A stretch of 64,000 bases of DNA from Paractinoplanes tereljensis (GCF_016862435.1 NZ_BOMY01000030.1:62001-126000), one strand, 5' to 3'; counted from the stretch's first letter, positions 25,060 through 33,648 are shown. Numbers and translations are program-made. The notes: a model not told the origin generated them from the sequence alone.

Positions 25060-26808
25060 TCAGGTAAGCGGTTTCCTTGTGAGCGAAAAGTTTTCCTCGG
25101 AGCCGCCGTGCCAGGAGTGCCACAGCGCGGAATACGGACCGCCGGCCGCCACCAACTCGTCGTGGGTGCCCAGCTCGATGATGCGGCCGTCGTCCATCAC
25201 GGCCACCGCGTCGGCGTCGTGCGCGGTCTGCAGGCGGTGGGCGATGGCGATCACTGTGCGTTCGTGCAGCACCGCCGCGAGCGCCCGCTCGGCGGTGCGG
25301 GCCGCGGTCGGGTCGAGCAGGGCGGTGGCCTCGTCGAGGATCACCGTGTGCGGGTCGGCCAGGACCACCCGGGCCAGCGCCAGCTGCTGCGCCTGGGCGC
25401 CGTCCAACGGCCGTTCGCCGAGGTCGCGGTCGAGGTCGTCGGCCCAGTCGGCGCCCACCGTGGCCAGCGCCTCGCGCAGCACCGGGTCGGGGGCCGCGAC
25501 CATCAGGTTGTCGCGCAGCGTCTCCCGGAACACATGGTGCTCCTGGGTGACCAGCACGACCTGGCGGCGGAGCACGTCGGGCGGCAGGTCGGCGATCGGG
25601 ACGCCACCGACCGTCACGGTGCCGGCGGTGGGGCGGTCGACGCCGGCGATCAGCCGGCCCAGGGTGGACTTGCCGGCGCCGGAGAGCCCGACGATGGCCA
25701 GGCGTTCCCCGGGTCGCACGGTCAGGCTGACGTCGTGGAGCACGTCACGGCCCTCGGCGTACGCGTATCGGACCCCGGTCACCTCGATGCGGTCGCTGGT
25801 CGGGGTGGCCGTGGCGGGCGGCGGTGGGGCCGGGATCTCGGCGATGCCCTCGACCCGGGCGAAGGAGGCGCTGCTGCTCTGCAACTGCTCGATCCAGATC
25901 AGCAGGGTGTCCAGCGGGCCGACGAGCTGCCGCAGGTAGAGCACGGCCGCGCCGACGGTGCCCAGGGTGACCTGGCCGTGGATGTAGAGCAGGCCGCCGA
26001 CGACCAGGACGAACACGGTCGGTACCGCGTACGAGGTCTCGACGCTCGGGAAATAGACGCTGCGCAGGGCGAGGGTTCTGAGCCGGGTGCGCCGGGTCTC
26101 GGCGATCGCCTCGTGCCCGGCGTCGATCCGGCGCTCGTGCAGGCCGAACGCCTCGACGGTGCGGGCGCCCTCGGTGGTCGCGGCGAGTTCCTCGGCGAGC
26201 CGGGAGTTGGCCGCGCCCTCGGCCAGGTAGGCGTCCCGGGCCCGGCGTAGGTACCACCTGGTCACGAACACGATGCCGGTCAACCCGGTCACCCCGACCA
26301 GGCCGAGCAGCGGATCGATCAGCACCACCGCGGCGATGATGAAGACTATCTGGATGAGACCGATGAACACGTTGGGCAGGATGTCGCGCAGCGTGGTGGC
26401 GACCTGGTCGATGTCGGTGGTGCCGCGGGCGGCCAGGTCACCGGCCGGCACCCGCTCGACCACGGCGGCGGGCAGCGCGAGCGCCCGGCGCAGGTAACCC
26501 TCGCGGATGCGGGCCGCGGTGCGCTCGCCGAACCGGTAGGCGATGGCCAGTGCGTACCTCGACAGCAACGTCTGCGCGACCGCGCAGGCCAGCACGCCGG
26601 CGGCGAGCCGGTCGACCGCGGCGGCGCCGTGCCCGGTGGTGACCTCGTCGATGATCCGGCCGAGCAGCCAGGGCCCGCCGAGGGCGGCGAGCGCAGCCAG
26701 CCCGTTGATCACCAGCATCGCGGCCACCGACCGGCGGTCGGCGGCAAGCAGCCGCAGCGCCGCCCGCCCCACGGTCTTCTGCCCGGCGATGGGCAGCGCG
26801 GCGCTCAC
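25060..26808 (-). CDS. ABC exporter subunit with intact Walker motifs, altered signature motif
   Basis: The 582-residue ABC exporter half-transporter has six membrane helices (about residues 20-320) and a nucleotide-binding domain. Walker A is GLSGAGKST (374-382), Q-loop VTQEHH, Walker B VILDEA (489-494) and H-loop AIAHRL, all canonical. The signature motif is LDGAQ (468-472) instead of LSGGQ. The partner subunit upstream has the reverse pattern. The start GTG at 26808 overlaps the stop of a 17-codon mini-ORF, which itself overlaps the partner's stop. Substrate unknown; drug or peptide export is typical of the family. Confidence 0.92.
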   Translation of the reverse strand: MSAALPIAGQKTVGRAALRLLAADRRSVAAMLVINGLAALAALGGPWLLGRIIDEVTTGHGAAAVDRLAAGVLACAVAQTLLSRYALAIAYRFGERTAARIREGYLRRALALPAAVVERVPAGDLAARGTTDIDQVATTLRDILPNVFIGLIQIVFIIAAVVLIDPLLGLVGVTGLTGIVFVTRWYLRRARDAYLAEGAANSRLAEELAATTEGARTVEAFGLHERRIDAGHEAIAETRRTRLRTLALRSVYFPSVETSYAVPTVFVLVVGGLLYIHGQVTLGTVGAAVLYLRQLVGPLDTLLIWIEQLQSSSASFARVEGIAEIPAPPPPATATPTSDRIEVTGVRYAYAEGRDVLHDVSLTVRPGERLAIVGLSGAGKSTLGRLIAGVDRPTAGTVTVGGVPIADLPPDVLRRQVVLVTQEHHVFRETLRDNLMVAAPDPVLREALATVGADWADDLDRDLGERPLDGAQAQQLALARVVLADPHTVILDEATALLDPTAARTAERALAAVLHERTVIAIAHRLQTAHDADAVAVMDDGRIIELGTHDELVAAGGPYSALWHSWHGGSEENFSLTRKPLT

Positions 26809-26857
26809 GCTGCCACCCCGACCCGGCCGGGCCCGGCGATGGGCAGCGCGGCGCTCA
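26781..26857. repeat. 27-bp direct repeat, copies 50 bp apart, at the exporter subunit junction
   Basis: The 27-base sequence beginning GCCCGGCGATGGGCAGCG is identical at 26781-26807 and 26831-26857. It encodes the N-terminus MSAALPIAG of the second exporter subunit twice. The 23 bases between copies are unique. This is a short direct duplication that created the mini-ORF described at 26805-26858. Confidence 0.9.
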
Positions 26858-26858
26858 T
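26805..26858 (-). CDS. 17-codon mini-ORF coupling two exporter genes
   Basis: Start ATG (26858-26856) overlaps the stop of the first exporter gene as ATGA; it encodes MSAALPIAGPGRVGVAA; its stop TGA (26807-26805) overlaps the GTG start of the second exporter gene as GTGA. The first nine residues equal the N-terminus of the second exporter subunit because of the 27-bp repeat. A ribosome leaving the first gene can re-initiate here and again at the exporter start. Whether the peptide has any function is unknown; a purely relay role is the simplest reading. Confidence 0.55.
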   Translation of the reverse strand: MSAALPIAGPGRVGVAA

Positions 26859-28510
26859 TCGTCCTCCCCGAACACCCGGGAGACCAGGGCGCGATAGCCG
26901 GGCTCGTCGGCCAGCAGCGAGCGGTGTGTGCCGGTGGCCGCGACCCGGCCGTCGACCAGGTAGTGCACGGTGTCGGCCCGGTCGAGCAGGACCGGCGACG
27001 TGGTCGTGACCAGGGTGCCGCGACCGGCCCGGGCGGTGCTGAGCCGCTCGGCGATGGCCGCCTCGGTGTGCGCGTCGACCGCCGAGGTGGGTTCGACCGC
27101 GAGCAGCATCTCCGGGTCGGCGTAGAGCGCCCGGGCCAGCCGCAGCCGCTGTCGCTGGCCGCCGGACAGGTTGCGCCCGCCCCACTCGACCGGCCGGTCG
27201 GCCGAGGTGGCGACGTCGGTGGCGGCGGCCGCGTCGATCGCCGCCTCCACCCGCAGGTCGTCGGGGGTGGCCGGCCCGGCGACCACGGCGTTCAGCGGAC
27301 CGGCGAACAGGTCGGCGTCCTGATGCGCCACCAGGATCCGGGACCTGATCTCCGGTTGCGCGATCTCCTCGAGCGGCACGCCGCCCCAGGTAGCGGTGGT
27401 CGGGCCGTAGCGGCCGAGCCGTTCGACGATCGCCGCGCCGTCCCCGGCCAGCGCGGTGAGCTGCCCCGGCTCGGCGTACACCCCGGACTCTGGATCGTGC
27501 AGCCGGGCCGGGCCCGGCGGCGCGGGCCGGCCGGACGGGTCGTCGAGCGGGATGCGCAGGAAGTTGGTCACCCGGCGGGCGGCGACCAGGCCGTGGGTGA
27601 CGTCGAAACCGCAGAAGATCAGCACGCTCACCGGGATGACAAGCATCGCCGTGTAGCCGTACACCGCGATCAGCTGGCCGATCGTGATGTCGCCGCTCGC
27701 CGCCAGGCGGGCCGCCAGCCAGATCACCACGCCGATGAACACCACCGGCAGGCCGTCGCCGATCGCCCCGATCCAGCTCGACGGGCCGCCCACCTGGTAG
27801 CCCTGGTCGCGGAGCCGTGCCGACTGCCGCTCGTAGCGGGCCAGGTGGGCGTCCTTGCCACCGAGCCCGTTGAGGATCTTCAGGCCGCCGAGCACGTCGA
27901 CCAGCCGGGAGTTCAACTCGCCCTGCTGTTCGCGGTAGCGGGAACCGGCTTTCTGGGTGCGGCCGAGCAGCGGGCCGACGATCAGGGCGACCAGCGGCAC
28001 GCCGATCAGCACCACGACGGCCAGGATGTGCGAGGTGTGGAACAGCAGGGCGGCGATCGCGATGTTGGCCACGACGGACGCCACCCCGACCCCGCCGACG
28101 TTCATCGCCCGGCCGATGGTCCAGACGTCGGAGATGCCGATGGTGACCACCTCGCCGGCGGTGACCCGGCGGGGGAGCGCGGCGCCGAGCCGGGTGGCGT
28201 GGGTCATCACCAGGTCGGCGGTGTGGGCGGCGACGGCCAGGCGCAGCTTGGTCATGCTGCGGTGCCGCATGATGCCTAGCACCGCGTTGGTGATGCCGAT
28301 CAGCAGACCCAGCCCGGCCCAGCCGAGCAATGGGCCGATCTGGCGCGGATGCAACCCGTGGTCGATGGCCTGGGCGAGCAGCCACGGAAACGTGGCCAGG
28401 CTCAGGAACCACAGCGATCCGAACATCGCGCCGAGCCCGACTCGACCCTTATGTTCCCTCGCCAGCCACCACAGAAATCGTCCCGGTCCCCGTGCATCCA
28501 CGTTCATCAT
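26855..28510 (-). CDS. ABC exporter subunit with degenerate Walker A/B, intact signature motif
   Basis: The 551-residue ABC half-transporter has six membrane helices (about residues 22-310) and a shortened nucleotide-binding domain. Walker A is replaced by ALAGDGAAIV (about 353-362), lacking Lys and Ser/Thr. The Walker B Asp is Val in MLLAVEPTSAVD (about 468-479). The signature NLSGGQRQR (447-455) is intact. It can therefore bind ATP only poorly by itself and must complete the active site of its partner encoded next. Starts at the first of two ATGs; the ribosome-binding site is weak. First gene of the pair. Confidence 0.9.
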   Translation of the reverse strand: MMNVDARGPGRFLWWLAREHKGRVGLGAMFGSLWFLSLATFPWLLAQAIDHGLHPRQIGPLLGWAGLGLLIGITNAVLGIMRHRSMTKLRLAVAAHTADLVMTHATRLGAALPRRVTAGEVVTIGISDVWTIGRAMNVGGVGVASVVANIAIAALLFHTSHILAVVVLIGVPLVALIVGPLLGRTQKAGSRYREQQGELNSRLVDVLGGLKILNGLGGKDAHLARYERQSARLRDQGYQVGGPSSWIGAIGDGLPVVFIGVVIWLAARLAASGDITIGQLIAVYGYTAMLVIPVSVLIFCGFDVTHGLVAARRVTNFLRIPLDDPSGRPAPPGPARLHDPESGVYAEPGQLTALAGDGAAIVERLGRYGPTTATWGGVPLEEIAQPEIRSRILVAHQDADLFAGPLNAVVAGPATPDDLRVEAAIDAAAATDVATSADRPVEWGGRNLSGGQRQRLRLARALYADPEMLLAVEPTSAVDAHTEAAIAERLSTARAGRGTLVTTTSPVLLDRADTVHYLVDGRVAATGTHRSLLADEPGYRALVSRVFGEDE

Positions 28511-28556
28511 GCTGCCACGGGGGTCCGACAGGTCTCGCCCGATTTACCGGCCGACC

Positions 28557-28583
28557 GGCCTGTCCGCGAACCGCGAACAGGCC
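28557..28583 (-). terminator. hairpin terminator after GH5 gene
   Basis: GGCCTGTCCGCG and CGCGAACAGGCC flank AAC and pair over 12 bases with one mismatch. It lies 13 bases beyond the GH5 stop and before the exporter start at 28510, so it would separate the two leftward transcripts. Confidence 0.6.
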
Positions 28584-28595
28584 GATCGGTGCTGG

Positions 28596-30281
28596 TCAGG
28601 CCACGGTGCCGGAAACCGCCGTACCCGATTTGGTGACGTAGTAGGTGACCGTGGCGCCGCTCCAGAAGTGCAGGGTCAGCGTCACCGTGGCGCCGTCGTT
28701 GACCTCGGCGAAGAAGGCTGGCTTCAGGCCGATCAGGCCGGCCGCGTAATCGGGCGCGAGGTTGGCACCGAACTCCTTGTACGCGGTCCAGTTCTGCGGT
28801 CCGGCGTAACTGCCGTCGGCGTACTTCGCCTCCATCGTGGCCAGCACGTCACCGCGGAAGGCGGTGGGAATCGCGAACGCCGCGGTGGTTCCGGTCGCGG
28901 CCGAAACCAACGGCACATCAGCGGTACGGATATCCAGCCGCCACGGGACGCCGGACGAGAAGACCACGGACAGGGACCCATTCACGCCGTACGCCCGGGG
29001 GCCTGCCAATCTGGTGAGCGCGGCCGCGGTGAGCGTGAGTTGATCGCCGGAGAGCGAGTAATCCCGGCCTCGCTGGAGGTTTTTTCCGTTCTGCCGCAGT
29101 GCGGAGAATGACGTTCCGTTGAGGTTGAGCGGGACGGTCCGCGCCGCGAGGGTGCCGGTCTTGGGCAGGAAGATCTGATCGGTAGCGGCCGTGCCGGACC
29201 GGGTGGTCCAGCTCGACCGGATCTGCCGGTAGAGCTCCGGGTCCCGCCAGACCAGCGCGGTCCGGTCGAAGTGCTGCCCGTTGTCCCACAGCATGGTGGT
29301 GATCTTTTTCTGCCGCGCGTAATAACCGAGGTACTCGAAGAACTTCAGCTTCTCGCCCTGCTCGATGGCGCCGATCGACGAATCAAAACCAAGAAGACCA
29401 AATTCCCCCAAGATTACGGGTACGCCCTTGGCGGTGAACGCGGCATTCGCCCGGTCCAGGTAACCGACCAGGTCAGCCTGCGTGGTCGCGTCGAACGTGG
29501 TGGTGCCGGCGATGTTCACGCTGAACGGCCAGTAGCCGTAGTAGTGCACGGTGGCGGCCACGTTCTTGTCGCCCAGCGCCGCGATGGTGGTCGCGAGGGC
29601 GTCGAGTTTGGCCTGGTCGGCCGACGTGTTCAGGGTCGGCAGCACGAGCAGGCGGGTCGCGTTGCGGCCGCCGGAGTCGCGCACGATCGTGTGGAACGAC
29701 GTGTTCAGCTCGTTGAGCAGGGCCGGAGCCTGCGCCGCGTCGGTGAACTGCGGTTCGTTGAGGCTCTCGAAGACCAGCTTGGCCGGCTCGTCGCGGAAGG
29801 TGGCGGCGACCTGCGTCCAGATGGCGTTGTAGCGGGCCAGCACGGTGTCGTGGTCGCCGGCCATCGTGTTGAGCCATTGCCACGAGTCGTGGTGGATGTT
29901 GATCATCACGTAGAAGCCGTCGGCGAGCGCCCAGTCGACCACCTCCTTGACCCGGGTCAGGTAGGCGGAGTCGATGGCGTAACCGGGCGCGGCGCCCTGG
30001 TGCTGACCCCAGGTGACCGGGATCCGGATGCTCCGGAAGCCCTGCGCCTTGACCCCGTCGAGCAGCGCCCGGGTGACCGCCGGGTTGCCCCACGAGGTCT
30101 CGTCCGCGCCCGTCGAATCGAAGGTGTTCCCGAGGTTCCAGCCCGGCTGCATGGCGGCGACCGTCGCCGCGGCATCGCGGCCGACCGTGGCCGCCCCGGC
30201 GCTGGTGGTGGCCGCGGCGATGCCGCCGGCGGTGAGTGCGACGACAAGACCGGCCAGCGCCAGTCTGGAGATGAGAGCCAT
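28596..30281 (-). CDS. secreted GH5 endoglucanase with CBM_X2- and CBM46-like modules
   Basis: The 561-residue enzyme has a signal peptide (about 1-32) and a GH5 TIM barrel (about 40-345). Its acid/base Glu lies in LVFESLNEPQF and its nucleophile Glu in VPVILGEFGL; the flanking RSIRIPVTW and INIHHDSWQW are GH5 substrate-site motifs. An Ig-like CBM_X2 region (about 365-450) and a C-terminal CBM46-like region (WTAYKEFGAN...LTLHFWSGATVTYYV) follow. The likely substrate is cellulose or mixed-linkage/xyloglucan. An earlier ATG seven codons upstream is possible. A CebR-like box lies 56 bp upstream. Confidence 0.92.
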   Translation of the reverse strand: MALISRLALAGLVVALTAGGIAAATTSAGAATVGRDAAATVAAMQPGWNLGNTFDSTGADETSWGNPAVTRALLDGVKAQGFRSIRIPVTWGQHQGAAPGYAIDSAYLTRVKEVVDWALADGFYVMINIHHDSWQWLNTMAGDHDTVLARYNAIWTQVAATFRDEPAKLVFESLNEPQFTDAAQAPALLNELNTSFHTIVRDSGGRNATRLLVLPTLNTSADQAKLDALATTIAALGDKNVAATVHYYGYWPFSVNIAGTTTFDATTQADLVGYLDRANAAFTAKGVPVILGEFGLLGFDSSIGAIEQGEKLKFFEYLGYYARQKKITTMLWDNGQHFDRTALVWRDPELYRQIRSSWTTRSGTAATDQIFLPKTGTLAARTVPLNLNGTSFSALRQNGKNLQRGRDYSLSGDQLTLTAAALTRLAGPRAYGVNGSLSVVFSSGVPWRLDIRTADVPLVSAATGTTAAFAIPTAFRGDVLATMEAKYADGSYAGPQNWTAYKEFGANLAPDYAAGLIGLKPAFFAEVNDGATVTLTLHFWSGATVTYYVTKSGTAVSGTVA

Positions 30282-30336
30282 GGACGCGCACGTTAACGCC
30301 ACGTTTCAAACGAGGTCAATCAATGCGTCCACCCTT

Positions 30337-30350
30337 TGGGAGCGCTCCCG
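30337..30350. promoter_or_regulatory. CebR-type operator
   Basis: TGGGAGCGCTCCCG matches 13 of 14 bases of the TGGGAGCGCTCCCA palindrome bound by CebR/CelR, the cellobiose-responsive LacI-family repressors of Streptomyces and Thermobifida. It lies 56-69 bp upstream of the GH5 start. No cebR gene is in the window. Confidence 0.85.
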
Positions 30351-30360
30351 GAAGAACTCC

Positions 30361-31533
30361 TCACCGGCCTGGGGTTTGGCTGGGCGCCCCCAGCACGGTG
30401 GCGTTCCAGACCTCGCCGGTGTGGTCGGCCAGTACTGCCGTGAGCAGGCTCTGATCGAACGACAAGGCCAGAACCGGGCTCTGCCGGACATCGGTGGCGG
30501 ACCGCAGCGTGTCGCCGGGCTTGGTGCGATCGCGGATCTCCACGAAGCCGTCGGCATAGCCGATCGCCAGGCTGTTCTTGACGCTCGGGTCGAGGGCGAG
30601 GGCGGTCACCGGACCGTGGGCCTCGGTCTTTCCCTCCAGCGGCGGCTTCTCGAAGTTGGTTCGGTCCCAGATCTTCAGCGTGCCGTTCTCGCAGGCTGAG
30701 ACGAGGGTGTTCGGTGTCGCCGGGTCCAGGGCGAGCGCGGTCACCGCGCCGGCGCAGGCCGTGGTCCGAGCCGACGTCCGCTTGAGCGACGAGGAGTCCC
30801 AGACCTCCAGGCCACCGTTCTCCCGGCCGGCGGCCAGGGTGTTCTTCGCGGCCGGGTCGAAGGCGAGGGCGGTGACCGCGCCCTTCCCGGAGGCGGTGCG
30901 GAGCGGCCCGGTGAGGGCGGCCTCGTCCCAGATCTGGATCGAGCCGTCGCCGAGGCCGACCGCCAGGGTGTTGGGGGTCGTCTTGTCGATGGCCAGTGAT
31001 CGGGCGGTGCCGGCGTCGCTGGGCGCCTGGTGCTGGGGGACACGTAGGTTGTCCAGCCGCCAGGTGGCCAGGGCTCCGTCGACGGACACCGTGGCGAACG
31101 CCTTGGTCTGATTCGGATCCAGCGCGGCGACCTCGTCGACGCTCGCGGCCGGCGCCGGCAAACTCGAACTTTCGGTAACGGGGGCCGACGACGCGTCCGG
31201 CCCGGGCGGATCTTGATCGTGGCGTGCTGAGCCGAGAAGGTAACCGCCGAACACGGCTGCGGACACCAGAGCCAGGGCGAGTGCGCCGACCAGGGCCGTG
31301 CGAATTCGGCGTTGCACGGCCGTTGCGGCGACGACGAAAAGAAATACGATCCCGCTGGAAATGGCCAGCGTCCGGAGGCCGCCGCCGGTGCTCGCCTCGA
31401 AGAATTGAAAAACCGCGGCCACCGCGCCGATGACGGCGGCAAAGGTGGTCAGTGGCCGGGTTTCGGTCGGCGCCAGTCGCCACCATGGAGTCGACGATTT
31501 CTGGTCCGTTTTCTCCGGCTTTTCCGAGGTCAT
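30361..31533 (-). CDS. membrane protein with WD40-like beta-propeller
   Basis: The 390-residue protein has three hydrophobic segments in the first 100 residues (about 30-47, 55-74, 79-100), a Pro/Ser linker, and WD40-like repeats of about 43 residues from about 135 to the end. Blade motifs such as SIQIWDEA, GLEVWDSS, TLKIWDRT, FVEIRDRT and GEVWNAT are clear; I count six. The propeller probably lies outside the membrane as a protein-interaction platform. No enzyme domain is seen. It lies 27 bases downstream of a second WD40 membrane protein on the same strand, and the pair is probably an operon. Confidence 0.8.
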   Translation of the reverse strand: MTSEKPEKTDQKSSTPWWRLAPTETRPLTTFAAVIGAVAAVFQFFEASTGGGLRTLAISSGIVFLFVVAATAVQRRIRTALVGALALALVSAAVFGGYLLGSARHDQDPPGPDASSAPVTESSSLPAPAASVDEVAALDPNQTKAFATVSVDGALATWRLDNLRVPQHQAPSDAGTARSLAIDKTTPNTLAVGLGDGSIQIWDEAALTGPLRTASGKGAVTALAFDPAAKNTLAAGRENGGLEVWDSSSLKRTSARTTACAGAVTALALDPATPNTLVSACENGTLKIWDRTNFEKPPLEGKTEAHGPVTALALDPSVKNSLAIGYADGFVEIRDRTKPGDTLRSATDVRQSPVLALSFDQSLLTAVLADHTGEVWNATVLGAPSQTPGR

Positions 31534-31559
31534 TTCCGGTCCCCATTCGGCCGTCCGAG

Positions 31560-33392
31560 TTAGCGGGTGACGCTGTTGAAGACGACTGCCTCGACGGCGC
31601 CGCTGCCGCCGGGCAGAGTGCGGACCAGGCGATCGCTGTGCCCGTCCCAGACGCGGGTGCTGCCGTCCTCGCCGGCCGTAGCGATCGTGTCGCCGGCCGC
31701 GTTCACCGCGACCGCGTCGATCGCGCCGTGTCCGCCGGGCAGGGTGCGGACGAGCCGGTCGCTGTGCCCGTCCCAGATCCTGGTCGCGCCGTCCTCGCCC
31801 GCGGTGACCAGGGTGTCGCCGGTCGCGTTGAAGGTCACCGCCCGGACGCTGCCGTGGCCGCCGGGCAGGCTGCGCACCAGCCGGTCGCCGTGCCCGTCCC
31901 AGACCCGGGTGACGCCGTCGCGGCCGGCCGTCACCAGCGTGTCGCCGGCCGGGTTGAAGGCCACCGCGTTGACCGCGTCGTGTCCGCCGGGCAGGGTGCG
32001 GACGAGCCGGTCGCTGTGCCCGTCCCAGATCCTGGTCACGCCGTCCTGGCCCGCGGTGACCAGGGTGTCGCCGGTCGCGTTGAAGGTGACCGCGTTGACC
32101 GCGCCGGGTCCACCGGCCAGCGTGCGTACCGGTTGGCCGCTGTGTCCGTCCCAGACCCGGGTGACGCCGTCATCCCCGGCCGTCACCAGGGTGTCGCCGG
32201 CCGCGTTGAAGGCGAGCGTGTAAACCGCGCCGTGGCCGCCGGGCAGGCTCCGGACCAGCCGGTCACCGTGCCCGTCCCAGAACCGGACCACACCGTCCGC
32301 GCCCCCGGTGACCAGGGTGTCGCCGGCTGGGTTGAAGGCGAGTGCGTAGATCGGGGCATCGCTGCCGGGCAAGGTGCGGACCAGCCGCTCGCTGTGCGCG
32401 TCCCAGACCCGGACCACCCCGTCCTCGCCCGCAGTCACCACAGTGTCGGAGACCGGGAGAGGTGACGACGACGGACCCGGGCCGGTCTGCCAGCCGTAGT
32501 CGGTCGGCTCCGGCTCGGCGGGTGCCGGCGCGGCTTGAAGCAGGCCGTTGTAGGCGACCGCGTTGATGGCGCCGTGTCCGCCGGGCAGGGTGCGTACGAG
32601 TCGGTCGCTGTGTCCGTCCCAGATCCGGGCCGTGCCGTCCTCGCCTGCGGTGACCAGGGTGTCTCCGGCGGGGTTGTAGGCGACGGCGTTGATGGCGCCG
32701 TGTCCGCCGGGCAGGCTGCGTACGAGTCGGTCGCTGTGTCCGTCCCAGATCCGGGCCGTGCCGTCCTCGCCCGCGGTGACCAGGGTGTCTCCGGCGGAGT
32801 TGAAGGCGACGGCGTCGATGGCGCCGTGTCCGCCGGGCAGGCTGCGGACCAGGCGGTCGCTGTGGCCGTCCCAGATCCGGGTTACGCCGTCGGCGCCTGC
32901 GGTGACCAGGGTGTCGCCGGCCGCGTTGAAGGTGACCGCATTGATCGCGCCGTGGCCACCCGGAAGGGATCGCACCAGCTTGGTCGTGTGCGCGTCGAAG
33001 ACCCGGGCCACCCCGTCCGCGCCCGCAGTCACCAGTGTGTCGCCGGCTGGATCGAACGCCACCGCGGTGATCGCCCCGTGGTCGCCGGGCAGACTGCCGG
33101 CCAGGTGGTCGCTGTGGCCGTCCCACAGCCGGGCCACGCCGTCGGCCCCGGCCGTGACCAGGGTATCGCCGGGGGTCGCCAGACGAGCCGCGAGCCGGTG
33201 ATCGATTCGTGTGGCCGCCGGTGGCGCGGGTTCGTCCACGGGCGATGTCGCCAGCACCCAGGCGACCAGCGTGCTTACCGCGAGGAGCACACCACAGAGG
33301 ACGACCGCGACGGGAGCCCATTGCCGGGCATTACCGCGGGCGGGCGTACGCGGTGTCGATTTGTCGCGGGAAGCCGGGAAAGACGTCGCCAT
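31560..33392 (-). CDS. membrane-anchored protein with twelve near-identical WD40 repeats
   Basis: The 610-residue protein has a short cytoplasmic N-terminus, one transmembrane helix (about residues 28-48), and twelve WD40-type repeats of 42 residues from residue 75 to the end. The repeat is highly uniform (DTLVTAGADGV.R.WDGHSDRLVRSLPGGHGA..AV.FN.A). After the fifth repeat a 35-residue Pro/Ser/Glu-rich insert breaks the series. The ATG at 33392 has GGAGGA upstream. Two incomplete six- or seven-blade propellers could form. Ligand unknown. It probably shares a transcript with the WD40 gene that follows. Confidence 0.85.
   Translation of the reverse strand: MATSFPASRDKSTPRTPARGNARQWAPVAVVLCGVLLAVSTLVAWVLATSPVDEPAPPAATRIDHRLAARLATPGDTLVTAGADGVARLWDGHSDHLAGSLPGDHGAITAVAFDPAGDTLVTAGADGVARVFDAHTTKLVRSLPGGHGAINAVTFNAAGDTLVTAGADGVTRIWDGHSDRLVRSLPGGHGAIDAVAFNSAGDTLVTAGEDGTARIWDGHSDRLVRSLPGGHGAINAVAYNPAGDTLVTAGEDGTARIWDGHSDRLVRTLPGGHGAINAVAYNGLLQAAPAPAEPEPTDYGWQTGPGPSSSPLPVSDTVVTAGEDGVVRVWDAHSERLVRTLPGSDAPIYALAFNPAGDTLVTGGADGVVRFWDGHGDRLVRSLPGGHGAVYTLAFNAAGDTLVTAGDDGVTRVWDGHSGQPVRTLAGGPGAVNAVTFNATGDTLVTAGQDGVTRIWDGHSDRLVRTLPGGHDAVNAVAFNPAGDTLVTAGRDGVTRVWDGHGDRLVRSLPGGHGSVRAVTFNATGDTLVTAGEDGATRIWDGHSDRLVRTLPGGHGAIDAVAVNAAGDTIATAGEDGSTRVWDGHSDRLVRTLPGGSGAVEAVVFNSVTR
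31563..33170 (-). repeat. twelve tandem 126-bp WD40-coding repeats
   Basis: Units of 126 bp encode the 42-residue blades; several neighbouring units (for example around 32560-32900) differ by only a few bases. A unique insert of about 105 bp separates units 5 and 6. Such uniformity at the DNA level suggests recent expansion or gene conversion. Confidence 0.85.
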
Positions 33393-33418
33393 GAATGCAA
33401 TTCCTCCGCGCTGAATCA

Positions 33419-33434
33419 GCGATCTTGGAAAGTT
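33419..33434 (-). promoter_or_regulatory. 16-base motif shared with 23353-23368 (inverted)
   Basis: GCGATCTTGGAAAGTT on the plus strand is the exact reverse complement of the sequence at 23353-23368. It lies 27 bp upstream of the WD40 protein start (33392) and 215 bp before the YfhO start, in the 256-bp divergent region. This region has no other gene that I can support. Confidence 0.4.
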
Positions 33435-33648
33435 GACGGTCCGGGAAAGGACGAGTTCTGGCGCCAACTCGGCATGACGACGGAACCATCGCGCATCGCT
33501 GGACGTGTATCGTCTGATCATCCCGACCAGGCGGCGAACGTACGCCGAAGCCGGGTCGAATAGCCGATCCGCGCGCCCGCCCCCTGCGTCGGCGGTTTAT
33601 CCCCTATGGTTCATCCTTCGGTTTGTCCCGGCGGGGTGGGGGAACTTC

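Noticed and set aside
31560..33392. The 126-bp repeats as a CRISPR-like array
   Set aside because: Units are contiguous, have no spacers, and encode a regular WD40 protein.
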